Source: Candidatus Hydrogenedens terephthalaticus JGI OTU-1
GTDB lineage: Bacteria; Hydrogenedentota; Hydrogenedentia; Hydrogenedentales; Hydrogenedentaceae
Assembly: GCA_000493945.1 (NCBI GenBank)
Contig: AWNW01000005.1
Span: 6,772 to 70,771 of the forward strand
DNA: 64,000 nt
Reading direction: 5' to 3'
The notes under the pieces were generated by a model. The model worked only from the letters and a program-made list of their open reading frames with translations. It was not told where the DNA came from and ran no database searches. This document shows, piece by piece, positions 42,043 to 51,509 of this stretch (position 1 is the first letter of the stretch; every line of letters starts with the position of its first letter). The translations under genes and the position numbers were made by a program.

Positions 42043-42833
42043 ACCCTATTCTTACAGCAGAAAATCTATCTTTTTGTTATCATACCGACGAGCGGTTATT
42101 TGAAAATATCCAACTTTCAATCGCTTCGGGTAAGTTAACTGCTCTTATAGGTCCCAATGGTTCTGGGAAAAGCACACTTTTACGGTTATTAGCAGGTATT
42201 ATTCCGACAAAACAGGGGAAAATATTTTTAAATCAAGCACCTATTAGTTCTCTACATGCTCGGGAACGGGCAAAAAAGATTGCTTTTTTACCCCAGAATA
42301 TTTTTCCGATTTTTCCCCTAACTGTTTTCGAAATTATTGCTATGGGACGATTTCCAAGAAAGCCTATCTTTTCAGGACTTACGCAAAAAGATTATGAAGT
42401 TATAGATCGATGCATGAATATTATGAATTTAAACAGATTGAAAAACCGCCTTTATTCAGAACTTTCCGGTGGAGAATGCAAAAGAACACTCATCGCAAGT
42501 ATTCTGGCTCAAGAACCCGAAATACTTCTATTAGATGAACCCTTATCCGGGTTGGATTTGCCTCATCAGACAGAGACACTTAACCATCTTCAAAAATTGA
42601 GCAAAGAAGGTTACACAGTTGTAATTGCAACCCATGAAATTAATATAGTTGCACGCTTTGCTCATGAATTCATCCTGTTATCATCAGATCACCAAATCAT
42701 TGCTCAAGGGGACGCAGAAAAAACCTTGACAATAGATAATTTAAATAATGCGTATAATACATCCTTCTGGGTGGGGGTACATCCATTTACCAAAGGATTG
42801 CTTATTGAAGTAGAACAGAAAGAGAATCTATGA
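42039..42833 (+). CDS. ABC importer ATPase (FecE/BtuD-like)
   Basis: 264 aa from the ATG at 42039, which overlaps the preceding stop (ATGA); a longer upstream reading lies inside the previous gene. Walker A GPNGSGKST at 38-46, Q-loop in FLPQNIFP, signature LSGGECKR from 142, Walker B LLLDEP at 163-168 and the switch His in ATHEINIVAR. It drives uptake through the neighbouring permease at the cytosolic face. It overlaps the permease start by 4 bp. Confidence 0.95.
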   Translation: MNPILTAENLSFCYHTDERLFENIQLSIASGKLTALIGPNGSGKSTLLRLLAGIIPTKQGKIFLNQAPISSLHARERAKKIAFLPQNIFPIFPLTVFEIIAMGRFPRKPIFSGLTQKDYEVIDRCMNIMNLNRLKNRLYSELSGGECKRTLIASILAQEPEILLLDEPLSGLDLPHQTETLNHLQKLSKEGYTVVIATHEINIVARFAHEFILLSSDHQIIAQGDAEKTLTIDNLNNAYNTSFWVGVHPFTKGLLIEVEQKENL

Positions 42834-43855
42834 AACAGGGGCATAAAATTAAATTTTTCTTTTTCGTTTTGTTGTTTTTATTGCTCATCCCATTGAGTAT
42901 TTTCACAGGGTATGAACCTATCTCTCCTTTAAGGTTATGGCAGGAAATAAGACAATATGAACCCACTAATAACAATCTGGCAATAGAAATTGTTCTTTTT
43001 CATCGTATCCCTCGAACTTTAATAAGTATTCTTGTTGGTGCAGGATTATCAATAGGGGGTGTTACTTTCCAGGCGTTGTTGCGAAATCCTCTTGCGACAC
43101 CCTATACATTAGGAACATCCAGTTTTGCTTCTCTGGGGGCTTATATATCTTTTCTGGGTATGAATTCATTTCTGTCGTCCATCTCTATTCCTATACCTTT
43201 ATCCCATTTGTTTGCATTTGTCTTTGCCATTGGAGAAGTTTTTTTCATTTTACTTTTAATAAAAACTAAGCAAAAAATATCGGCTACATTGCTTCTCCTA
43301 TGTGGCATAACATTGGGAATGTTGGCAAATGCCTTTATTTCCATTTTGCGGTATTGGGCAACTCCTGACAAATTGGTATTCATGGAACGATGGTGGTTTG
43401 GCTCTACACAGGTTTTAGGGTATCGGTCTCTAATTGTAGTATCTATTATCTCTATACCCACTTTTTTCTTGTTATGGAGTTATAGTTCTGCATTAGACCA
43501 ATATACTTTTGACGCAGAAATTGCTCAATCGCGGGGAGTTAATATTACAAAATTGCAAATACATCTGTTTGTTATCGTTTCCATTTTGACCGCCGTCATT
43601 GTTGCAGAGACAGGACCTATCGGATTTGTTGGATTAATTGTTCCGCATATCACCCGTTATTTTGTAGGTTCATCACATAGACGGGTTTTTCCATACAGCG
43701 CCTTAATCGGCTCTATTTTTCTGCTATTTTGCGATATTGTTTCCAGAAAGTTATTCCGCACTGAGATACCTGTGGGTATCATTACAACTTTGATTGGTGT
43801 TCCTGCTTTCCTTTATATATTATTTGGAAAGAATTTTAAAGAATGGATGATATAA
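42830..43855 (+). CDS. ABC importer permease (FecCD/BtuC-like)
   Basis: 341 aa, about ten transmembrane helices. Family landmarks are RIPRTLISILVGAGLSIGGVTFQALLRNPLATPYTLGTSS, PTGIGFVGLIVPHITR in the form TGPIGFVGLIVPHITRYFVG (the coupling loop), and the C-terminal TEIPVGIITTLIGVPAFLYIL. A single permease gene implies a homodimer. It completes a substrate-binding protein/ATPase/permease operon for a cobalamin- or siderophore-type ligand. The uridine-kinase-like gene starts inside its last codons (13-bp overlap). Confidence 0.95.
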   Translation: MKQGHKIKFFFFVLLFLLLIPLSIFTGYEPISPLRLWQEIRQYEPTNNNLAIEIVLFHRIPRTLISILVGAGLSIGGVTFQALLRNPLATPYTLGTSSFASLGAYISFLGMNSFLSSISIPIPLSHLFAFVFAIGEVFFILLLIKTKQKISATLLLLCGITLGMLANAFISILRYWATPDKLVFMERWWFGSTQVLGYRSLIVVSIISIPTFFLLWSYSSALDQYTFDAEIAQSRGVNITKLQIHLFVIVSILTAVIVAETGPIGFVGLIVPHITRYFVGSSHRRVFPYSALIGSIFLLFCDIVSRKLFRTEIPVGIITTLIGVPAFLYILFGKNFKEWMI

Positions 43856-44487
43856 GAACATACATCATTTTAATTTCAGGCGGTTCTGCTTCTGGAAAAA
43901 CTACTATTGCAAATCGTTTGAAGGAGGTATTACACCCTTTTACTGTTATTATTTCCTCCGATAATTATTATAAGGATCTTTCGCATATTCCTTTAGAGCA
44001 GCGTGAGCAATATAATTTCGACCACCCCCAGTCTATTGACTACAAATTGCTGGTTAGACACTTACTGCAACTAAAAAAGAATAAATGTGTTTATATACCT
44101 CAATACAATTTTGCCAATCATACACGAAGGAAAAAGACGCTTTTAATACAGCCCCACTCTATAATAATTATAGAAGGCTTACATACTTTACTTTATCCTT
44201 CATTACGCAATATTGCAGACTTAAAGATATTTGTAGAGTTGGATGATGATTTGCGGTTTATCCGACGATTAAACAGAGACCTGACTGAAAGAAAACGGAC
44301 ATTGGGACAAGTCATTTCTCAATATATCAATACAGTCCGCCCCATGCATATTAAATATATCCAGCCATCAAGTCGGTTTGCTGATTTAATTGTTCCTGGA
44401 AACCAATTAGACACATCCCTCAAAAAAATCTTGTGTTATCCTTTGATTAAGAAAGTAATTAAAGACCTACACATCAATATCTCCTAA
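43843..44487 (+). CDS. uridine kinase-like P-loop kinase
   Basis: 214 aa. Walker A GGSASGKTT at 13-21, the ISSDNYYKDLSHIP substrate segment, NFDHPQSID, and PHSIIIIEGLHTLLYP fit uridine/phosphoribulokinase-type kinases. Uridine kinase converts uridine and cytidine to monophosphates. The C-terminus (RPMHIKYIQPSSRFADLIVPG) is also typical. It overlaps the permease gene by 13 bp, so is translationally coupled. Its end overlaps the convergent enolase-superfamily gene by 21 bp. Confidence 0.88.
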   Translation: MDDIRTYIILISGGSASGKTTIANRLKEVLHPFTVIISSDNYYKDLSHIPLEQREQYNFDHPQSIDYKLLVRHLLQLKKNKCVYIPQYNFANHTRRKKTLLIQPHSIIIIEGLHTLLYPSLRNIADLKIFVELDDDLRFIRRLNRDLTERKRTLGQVISQYINTVRPMHIKYIQPSSRFADLIVPGNQLDTSLKKILCYPLIKKVIKDLHINIS

Positions 44488-45876
44488 AACTAAATCTACA
44501 TGGGGTAGTTCTCGTTCTATTTCCTCAACACGCATACCAAAACCTGCACCTTGTAAAGTAGTTAGGTTCAGGCAACCATCCTGTCTTCGGTATAATCCCG
44601 GATGAATTTTTGCTTCTGGCAAGCTGGCTTCTGGATAGAATTGCATACCATTGCTTTCCACACCCATAATTGTCCCTGCGTGGGCACCTAAAAGAACATG
44701 GGGTATTTGAGCGAGCATTGGATTGGTTAAATCCTGAACCATAAGTAATAAACCGTGAGCCTTTGCCCAACATAGAGATAGCAATGCACCTGTTTGTGTT
44801 TTACAAGTTTTTAATGCAACACCCGACCAACCCAATTCTCTTCCACGAAGAACAACCCGCCAGTCATGGGCACTTTCATCCATAAACAATGGTTTCCTTA
44901 CGGAAACAGGACGAACATCAAAAGGATATTCTTCTAATTCATAAGGGAAAGGTTGTTCAACATAAAGAATCATTCCATAAATACGCGGGTATTCTTTCAT
45001 CAGACGGTCAAGAATATCCACGACATAGCCTACATCAAGCACAGTACAATTAAAATCAACACTCAACCACCATACGCCCTCTTCCAGTGCTATATTTCCA
45101 ACGCGGACAATTCTTTCATAATCCCAGGCTGCATCATTACCACGAAGTTTTATCTTCAAACACTTCAACCCATCCTGTCGTATCCATCCTCTTAATGAAC
45201 ATGGATAATTATCCGCTATCCGTTTTGTTACTTCTTCCTCCTCAAGCCAATCCAGCCCTCCTACTAAATGCCACGCTAATATTTTTTCCGGTAACGGGAA
45301 TTTTAAGAATTGTTGCGGATATACATTATAAAAAGAAATATCTTTATCTATGGCTGGGGTTAGAAATTCAGCAAGGTCACAATTCATAAATTCATCATTA
45401 TAGGTGTTATATATCTGTATATTATGTAATTTCCCATAAGCATCGTGGAGGGCAAGGTCAAAAGGAGAACAGCAAACCAGACCTGCCAGACGGGGCATAA
45501 CTTCGGTCATACTTCCGGAATTGAACTGTTTTAACGCACGGGGTAATGCCTGTTCAATAAATGAATAACCTATTTCAATGGGGTGTCCGGTTACATCGAA
45601 ATTTTTATAGAAATGGGCTATTTTTCGTGTAAAAGAGACTATGTGCTGATATCGCTCTACATAAGGTCGTTCCGAGGGCCAAACCCACTGCACGCTTAAC
45701 GGTGTTTCTCCCCAACCTATAGCAGAATTTCCTTCTCTATCTTCCACCCGCAATGCTACACGGGCACATGTAACTTCAGTCAAAGTTTCTTTTCCGAATT
45801 TCAATGGAACTCGTGTATGGACAGGAATAAAATATAAGGCAATGCCTTTGATTTTTATATCGGTGTTCTTCAACAT
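44467..45876 (-). CDS. enolase-superfamily enzyme (mandelate racemase/muconate lactonizing-like)
   Basis: 469 aa from the ATG at 45876, chosen because AAGGGG stands 6 nt before it; an ATG at 45882 touches the ribosome site. N-terminal capping domain, then the barrel: lysine motif KIKLRG, metal ligands Asp in WLSVDFN, Glu in YVEQPFPYE and Glu in FMDESAHDW, and a second lysine region LKTCKTQTGA. The family abstracts an alpha-proton from carboxylates, with racemase, dehydratase or cycloisomerase outcomes. An unusual length (over 460 aa) and a long insert near 100-190 suggest a specialised subgroup. The substrate is unknown. Confidence 0.85.
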   Translation of the reverse strand: MLKNTDIKIKGIALYFIPVHTRVPLKFGKETLTEVTCARVALRVEDREGNSAIGWGETPLSVQWVWPSERPYVERYQHIVSFTRKIAHFYKNFDVTGHPIEIGYSFIEQALPRALKQFNSGSMTEVMPRLAGLVCCSPFDLALHDAYGKLHNIQIYNTYNDEFMNCDLAEFLTPAIDKDISFYNVYPQQFLKFPLPEKILAWHLVGGLDWLEEEEVTKRIADNYPCSLRGWIRQDGLKCLKIKLRGNDAAWDYERIVRVGNIALEEGVWWLSVDFNCTVLDVGYVVDILDRLMKEYPRIYGMILYVEQPFPYELEEYPFDVRPVSVRKPLFMDESAHDWRVVLRGRELGWSGVALKTCKTQTGALLSLCWAKAHGLLLMVQDLTNPMLAQIPHVLLGAHAGTIMGVESNGMQFYPEASLPEAKIHPGLYRRQDGCLNLTTLQGAGFGMRVEEIERELPHVDLVLGDIDV

Positions 45877-45906
45877 ATTCATCCCCTTAAAAATTGAATA
45901 AAGATA

Positions 45907-47331
45907 TTATTTAAGCAACATTACTTCAATATCACCTACAAATAAGCCATCAATCTGAACAGTTCCTCCTTGCTGGAGTTCGGAAGGCTCATCATCCCTG
46001 ATATAAACGAACTGATAATTTCCGCGTGGAACTTTTACCGTTTTTTCGCCCCCCGCAGGAATAGAAATATTTTTCCCTCTTTTCCCGGAACGCAATCCAA
46101 CTTTTACGGATGTATCCAAAGGGTTATATATTCTAATTTCATACGAACCATCTCTTAATTGATATGTATAATCGGGTAATTTTGCTTTTCTTCTTAATGA
46201 AGATGACTTTATAAAGTCATTTTTCTGATTTTCATCTGAAAACTTTTTTGGAGAACCTGCATAAATAATCCTTCGATTTTCAGGTCTTGTCTGCATTTGT
46301 TGCCTGTTAACAGATGGTGGGGCAATACGATTTGATTGTTGATATACTGGTTCCTCTACAGTTTGTGGTTGTTCTTCTTTCTCTTCTTCAATAGAATTTG
46401 CCTCTATTTCTTCTGTTGTATTCTCTTCACCAGATTCTTCCGTGCTTTCTTCCGTTTGCGTTTCTTCTGTCATTTGATTTTCGTTGATAGGGGCGGGTCG
46501 AACATAAAATCCACTTTTCCTCACCAATTTATTATTTTCAAATCGTGCCGAAAAACTTGACCCTCCTTTATCTGTCCACAAATAAAGCGTTCCTCCTTTA
46601 TTATCTGAACTAACCTGAGTTCCTGCTCTTTGAAGTATTGCAACTACCTCATCCAGTTCCATCCCTTCTTTTAATTGGTCATACAATTCACGAGTCAACG
46701 GGTTGGGAACATTTTCACTTGTTTCTGTTCTGCCAGAATACCGCTTCAATATGCCATTTTCGAATCTACCATATAGAACTTTCTCTTCACGGTTCCAGCG
46801 ATATAATTTCATCTGTTTATCGCTACTTTGCGTAATTAAATAATCCGGTTCACCTAATAAACTCACAACTTCTTCATAAGTCATCCCTAATTTAACCTTG
46901 CTAAAAGGTTCTATAGCGGGAGATAAAGTCTTTTCTTCCTCGGCTTTTTCACTCGGTAATGTTTCCTGAGGTTGGTCTTCTCTGGATTGGGAAACATCTG
47001 CTTCTTTTAGGGATGAGTTAATTTCAACGGTATTTTCAGAGACAAGATCCTGTTGATTTTGCATATCTATAGCAGGGGTCATTGTTGACTGAACTTTAAT
47101 TGGTTCCCCTGCTTGTGTGTTTTCTTGCGTTTCTTTTTCTTGTTGAAATGTATTTATTAAAGCAGGTTTTGATTCCTCTGATATACCTTCTTCTGATTTT
47201 GTTGGAGATGGTGCAACCTTTTGCTCCGAAGAAAAACAAGAAAAAAGAAGGGAAATCAGAATAAAACAAGTTATTCCCCGAACAACTTTTTTAAAACAAG
47301 AAGTAAAAATAGATTTATCTATATTATCCAT
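45907..47331 (-). CDS. lipoprotein with two BamE/SmpA-like repeats
   Basis: 474 aa from the ATG at 47331; other in-frame starts lie at 47358 and 47373 (TTG), none with a strong ribosome site. A hydrophobic segment ends in the lipobox LLFSC (Cys32 from the chosen start). An acidic, disordered stretch leads to two similar BamE-like units: KLGMTYEEVVSLLGEPDYL with RFENGILKRYSG, and KEGMELDEVVAIL with RFENNKLVRKSG. Another Glu/Thr-rich linker follows, then a C-terminal beta-rich domain (YEIRIYNPLDTSVKVGL). BamE-like domains help assemble outer-membrane proteins; the role here is unproven. It is next to the enolase-superfamily gene, 30 nt upstream. Confidence 0.75.
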   Translation of the reverse strand: MDNIDKSIFTSCFKKVVRGITCFILISLLFSCFSSEQKVAPSPTKSEEGISEESKPALINTFQQEKETQENTQAGEPIKVQSTMTPAIDMQNQQDLVSENTVEINSSLKEADVSQSREDQPQETLPSEKAEEEKTLSPAIEPFSKVKLGMTYEEVVSLLGEPDYLITQSSDKQMKLYRWNREEKVLYGRFENGILKRYSGRTETSENVPNPLTRELYDQLKEGMELDEVVAILQRAGTQVSSDNKGGTLYLWTDKGGSSFSARFENNKLVRKSGFYVRPAPINENQMTEETQTEESTEESGEENTTEEIEANSIEEEKEEQPQTVEEPVYQQSNRIAPPSVNRQQMQTRPENRRIIYAGSPKKFSDENQKNDFIKSSSLRRKAKLPDYTYQLRDGSYEIRIYNPLDTSVKVGLRSGKRGKNISIPAGGEKTVKVPRGNYQFVYIRDDEPSELQQGGTVQIDGLFVGDIEVMLLK

Positions 47332-47488
47332 ATTCCGTTCTAAAACTTTTATATTCATAAGTTCAGGTCTCAAATCAAATTGTTTAACATCTATTTTTTT
47401 TATTATAATAAATACAATCTAATAAAAAGAAAAATGAAAAATAGGAATGTTCTCTTGGTAAAAATGTTATTGTGGAAGGGGGTAATTT

Positions 47489-48361
47489 ATGCGTAGCATG
47501 ACGGGGTTTGGAAATGCTTCTGGTATTGTTCGAAACGCTATTGTTTCGTTAGAAATAAATTCTGTAAATCATCGGTCTTTGGAAATATCTATTCGGGTTC
47601 CTTCCTTGTGGGGACCTATCGAAACTTTTATAAGGGATAAAATACGCCAGAATATAAATCGTGGTAAAATCCATTTCTGGATGCGGAGGCAATCCTCCGA
47701 AACAACAGGTCCATCTTTTACTTTCAATGAAAACGCCGTTAAAGAATATTTAGAACATATAAAAAAATTAAAACAAATATTAAATACAACTGAAGAAATT
47801 TCCCTAAACACACTCATTCAGTTGCCCGGTATATTTGAAACTACAATAACGGATGAGGAAATAGAATTGATTAAGTCAGAGACAGAACCTCTCATTGACC
47901 TTGTGATTGAAAATTTAAACAAATCAAGGGAAATAGAGGGGCAGGCTATAAAAAAACAAATTCATGACCATCTTAATGAACTTCGTTCAGGAATACATCT
48001 CCTTGAACAAAAGACACCAGAACTGTTAGAACAACAGAAGGAACGCATTCGCACAAAACTTGCAGAAATATCTGCAGACCCATCTATTAAAGAGGAACGG
48101 TTGGCTATGGAGACCATCCTCTGGGCAGACAAACTTGATATTACCGAAGAAATAAATCGGGTAAATACTCATTTGTGTCGTGCGTATGAACTTTTAGAAA
48201 TGGAACAAAATGGAAAACCGTTGAATTTTCTTATTCAGGAAATAGGTAGAGAACTGAATACAATAAGTGCTAAATTGCGAGATGCAGACCTCGCATGGCA
48301 ATTGGTTCAAATGAAAACAATCTTGGAAAAAATCCGTGAACAAATACAAAATGTGGAGTAA
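47489..48361 (+). CDS. YicC family endoribonuclease-like protein
   Basis: 290 aa, the family's usual length. N-terminal MRSMTGFGNASG is the family signature, followed by EINSVNHRSLEI. The C-terminal DUF1732 part contains EINRVNTHLCRAYELLE and KPLNFLIQEIGRELNTISAKLRD. YicC proteins are reported endoribonucleases. The yicC-gmk-rpoZ-coaBC order seen here is widely conserved. The ATG at 47489 has GAAGGGGG upstream. Confidence 0.95.
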   Translation: MRSMTGFGNASGIVRNAIVSLEINSVNHRSLEISIRVPSLWGPIETFIRDKIRQNINRGKIHFWMRRQSSETTGPSFTFNENAVKEYLEHIKKLKQILNTTEEISLNTLIQLPGIFETTITDEEIELIKSETEPLIDLVIENLNKSREIEGQAIKKQIHDHLNELRSGIHLLEQKTPELLEQQKERIRTKLAEISADPSIKEERLAMETILWADKLDITEEINRVNTHLCRAYELLEMEQNGKPLNFLIQEIGRELNTISAKLRDADLAWQLVQMKTILEKIREQIQNVE

Positions 48362-48364
48362 TCC

Positions 48365-48958
<594 letters not shown>

Positions 48959-48988
48959 ATAAAAAAATAATCACAGGAGGATTGTCTT

Positions 48989-49204
48989 ATGCCTGCTCCT
49001 TTCTATGTAGATGAATTACGCACAAAGATTGACAGCCTTTATCGGCTGGTAAATGTTGCATCGAAAAGAGTAAATCAAATTATCAAAAGTGAAAAACACG
49101 GCTTTGGCAAAAAGAAAAAGCCCACTATTGTCGCTATTGATGAGATCATGGAAGGTAAAATTACCTATCGTAAAAACGAAAAAGAAGACCTTACCGAGAT
49201 TTAA
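48989..49204 (+). CDS. rpoZ: RNA polymerase omega subunit
   Basis: 71 aa. Omega helps assemble beta' into RNA polymerase. It carries YRLVNVASKRVNQII, then KKKPTIVAIDEIMEGKI, the ordinary omega pattern with a long lysine run in the middle. AGGAGG stands 8 nt before the ATG. It lies 30 nt after gmk and 17 nt before coaBC. Confidence 0.92.
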   Translation: MPAPFYVDELRTKIDSLYRLVNVASKRVNQIIKSEKHGFGKKKKPTIVAIDEIMEGKITYRKNEKEDLTEI

Positions 49205-49221
49205 TCGGAATCAGTTAAAAT

Positions 49222-50433
49222 ATGTGCTTATCCTTCCAGAACAGGGTTGTTTTATTAGGGGTAAGTGGTTCTATTTCTGCATACAAAGCCTGTGAACTTT
49301 GCAGTAGAATGGCTCAAAATGGGGCTAAAGTTTATGTTGCTATGACAGAAAGCGCCCAGAAATTGATATGCCCCGCTACTTTTGAAAGCCTTTCTGGAAA
49401 TCCCGTTATTACAGGGATGTTTGAACCTTATACATTAGGACCTCTCTCCCATATATCCCTGAGCCATCAAACGAATCTATTTATTGTTGCCCCTGCAACA
49501 GCCAATATAATAGCAAAATCTGCTCATGGCATAGCGGACGATTGGATTAGCACCGCGTTATTATCCACAAATGCCCCTATTCTCTGGGCTCCAGCAATGA
49601 ATCCCCAAATGTATTTAAATCCAGCTACTCAGGCGAACATAGCGACTTTAAAAGAAAGGGGACACTTTTTTATCGGTCCGGAAACGGGGAAAACAGCCTG
49701 TGGAGAAATAGGTCCCGGACGAATGGCGGAACCTATGAATATTTTTGAATATGCAGATATATTAATCAATCCAACCAAAGATTTTCTTGATAAAAAAATT
49801 CTTATCACCAGTGGACCTACTCAGGAGCCTATTGACCCTGTAAGATATATCTCTAACCGTTCTTCCGGAAAAATGGGAAAAGCACTGGCTATAGAGGCAC
49901 TCCGAAGAGGAGCAAAAGTTACGGTTATTTCTGGTCCTGCATCGGAACCTCTACCCTATCATGCGGAAAAAGTCTTTGTCCGAACTGCTCAAGAAATGTA
50001 TGAGGAAACCGTTAAAAGATTTCCTGAATATGACATTTTTATTGGGTCTGCGGCTGTAGCAGACTACGCTATCAAAGACCCCACGGACGAGAAACATAAG
50101 CGAAATGGTTCTATGCATTATTTAGAACTAACTCCAAATCCGGATATAATCAAAAAGTTGGGAGAAATGAAAAAGCCTAAGCAGATTACTGTGGGATTTG
50201 CGGCGGAAACACATCATCTCGTTGAATATGCTCAGGAAAAACTTAAACGAAAAAATTTGGATTTGATTGTTGCTAATCAAGTAGGTGGGGAGAATTGTGC
50301 TTTTGGTTCTGATTATGTATATGCACTCATGATAACGCCTCATTCACAAGATGACAAACCTGAATTTATTCCTAAAGAGGAATTAACTCATCGTATTTTT
50401 AATCGGATTGGCGAGATTTTGAATAATCGTTGA
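49222..50433 (+). CDS. coaBC: phosphopantothenoylcysteine decarboxylase / phosphopantothenate-cysteine ligase
   Basis: 403 aa bifunctional coenzyme A synthesis enzyme. The N-terminal flavin decarboxylase half (about 1-190) shows LLGVSGSISAYKACEL, APATANIIAKSAHGIADD, the PAMNPQMY motif and CGEIGPGRMAEP. The C-terminal ligase half contains ITSGPTQEPIDPVRYISNRSSGKMG and KITVGFAAET-like TVGFAAETHHL. It is the last gene of the yicC-gmk-rpoZ run; its stop codon touches a 9-bp minisatellite. Confidence 0.96.
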   Translation: MCLSFQNRVVLLGVSGSISAYKACELCSRMAQNGAKVYVAMTESAQKLICPATFESLSGNPVITGMFEPYTLGPLSHISLSHQTNLFIVAPATANIIAKSAHGIADDWISTALLSTNAPILWAPAMNPQMYLNPATQANIATLKERGHFFIGPETGKTACGEIGPGRMAEPMNIFEYADILINPTKDFLDKKILITSGPTQEPIDPVRYISNRSSGKMGKALAIEALRRGAKVTVISGPASEPLPYHAEKVFVRTAQEMYEETVKRFPEYDIFIGSAAVADYAIKDPTDEKHKRNGSMHYLELTPNPDIIKKLGEMKKPKQITVGFAAETHHLVEYAQEKLKRKNLDLIVANQVGGENCAFGSDYVYALMITPHSQDDKPEFIPKEELTHRIFNRIGEILNNR

Positions 50434-50697
50434 TGAGATGGGACGGATGGAATAGATGGGACAGATGGAATAGATGGGACAGATGGGACAGATGGGACGG
50501 ATGGGACGGATGAGACGGATGAGACGGATGGGAAGGATGGGAAGGATGGGACGGATGGGAAGGATGGGACGGATGTGACAGAGGGGACGAATGGGACGGA
50601 TGGGACAGAGGGGACGAATGGGACGGATGAGACGGATGGGAAGGATGGGACAGATGGGACAGATGGGGCGAATGGGATGGATGAGGCTGAGGGGACT
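50434..50697. repeat. 9-bp tandem repeat (minisatellite)
   Basis: About 29 near-identical copies of a 9-nt unit, GATGGGACG, with variants such as GATGGGAAG, GATGAGACG and GAGGGGACG. It begins right after the coaBC stop. Because 9 is a multiple of 3, frames remain open: Asp-Gly-Thr repeats on the plus strand and Pro-Ser-Val repeats on the minus strand. Neither looks like a gene. There are no spacers as in CRISPR. It is G-rich and strongly purine-biased on the plus strand. Confidence 0.92.
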
Positions 50698-50753
50698 AAA
50701 ATAAAATAGGAATTATTTTTCAATTTTTACGAATAAAAATCCTAAAAAAAGTG

Positions 50754-50759
50754 TATAAT
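50754..50759 (+). promoter_or_regulatory. -10-like box before the EG-tail protein genes
   Basis: TATAAT at 50754-50759, 33 nt before the TTG start at 50792. The -35 position (around 50731) has no good match. Confidence 0.35.
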
Positions 50760-50791
50760 CTTTATATTGAAATTAAAAAGGATTTCTGATT

Positions 50792-51502
50792 TTGGTATTT
50801 CAACAAAAAATTCAAAAAGATGTAGCGTTTTTTTTATTTTGTATCTCATTTGCAATCTTTTTATCCTCTGCAAGTGGAGAAGTAACAATAACTCAACAGG
50901 TTTCTGGAAATGCAGCGTTCATATCCGATACTCACACATACTATATTCCCGGTAAATCCATTAGTATAACCATCTCTTTTGTTAATAATTCATCTGAAAA
51001 TGTTCTCGCATTGGGATTGCAATGTTTTGTTCCTCAAGGATGGCAATTTCAAGGAACTTCCACTGGCACCAATGCCCCTGCTGTATACCCGCAACCGGGA
51101 AAGGTATCCGATGGAACAACACCTTTTGAGTTTGCATGGATAAATATCCCACCATTCCCTTTTGATTTTACTTTTAGTGTAAACATTCCTTCTGATTTTC
51201 AGGGATACACTCAAATTAATTCGCAAGCCTTATATAGATACACGGGAGGGCAATTAACTTCTAATATTGCACAGACTTCATTTGAAGGAGCAGGAACACC
51301 CCAAGAAGGAGAAGGGCAAATGGAAGGGGAAGGAGAAGGGGGAAATGATAATACAAGTTGTGCTGGACAAATTTTTAAGGGATGTTGTTCTGATAATAAA
51401 AAAGCAACGCAACAAATAAAAGATATTCTTATTGATTTATTATTCATGTTAATTGTAATAGGGACATTAGGTATTTCAATAAGAAACAACCAAAAGGATT
51501 AA
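50792..51502 (+). CDS. secreted protein with EG-rich linker, Cys motif and C-terminal TM anchor
   Basis: 236 aa from a TTG with AAGGAT upstream. Signal peptide at about 12-29 (ending SSASGE). The main domain (about 30-160) reads as an immunoglobulin-like or DUF11-like beta sandwich: GKSISITISFVNNSSENVLALGLQCFVPQGWQF, with an Ala/Pro-rich region. Then a Glu-Gly linker (GTPQEGEGQMEGEGEGGND), a cysteine cluster (SCAGQIFKGCC), a charged helix, a hydrophobic helix DLLFMLIVIGTLGISI and basic tail RNNQKD. The three-part C-terminus resembles a sorting or anchor signal, not a PEP-CTERM motif. It pairs with the next gene, which ends likewise. Confidence 0.65.
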   Translation: MVFQQKIQKDVAFFLFCISFAIFLSSASGEVTITQQVSGNAAFISDTHTYYIPGKSISITISFVNNSSENVLALGLQCFVPQGWQFQGTSTGTNAPAVYPQPGKVSDGTTPFEFAWINIPPFPFDFTFSVNIPSDFQGYTQINSQALYRYTGGQLTSNIAQTSFEGAGTPQEGEGQMEGEGEGGNDNTSCAGQIFKGCCSDNKKATQQIKDILIDLLFMLIVIGTLGISIRNNQKD

Positions 51503-51509
51503 TGGAATT

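Noticed and set aside
50434..50697. Possible CRISPR array
   Set aside because: Repeats are 9 bp with no unique spacers of 25-40 bp and no cas genes nearby.
50388..50723. Open frame on the minus strand of Pro-Ser-Val repeats
   Set aside because: It consists almost entirely of the 9-bp tandem repeat, has no signal peptide or ribosome site, and starts inside the repeat flank; an artefact of a period divisible by three.
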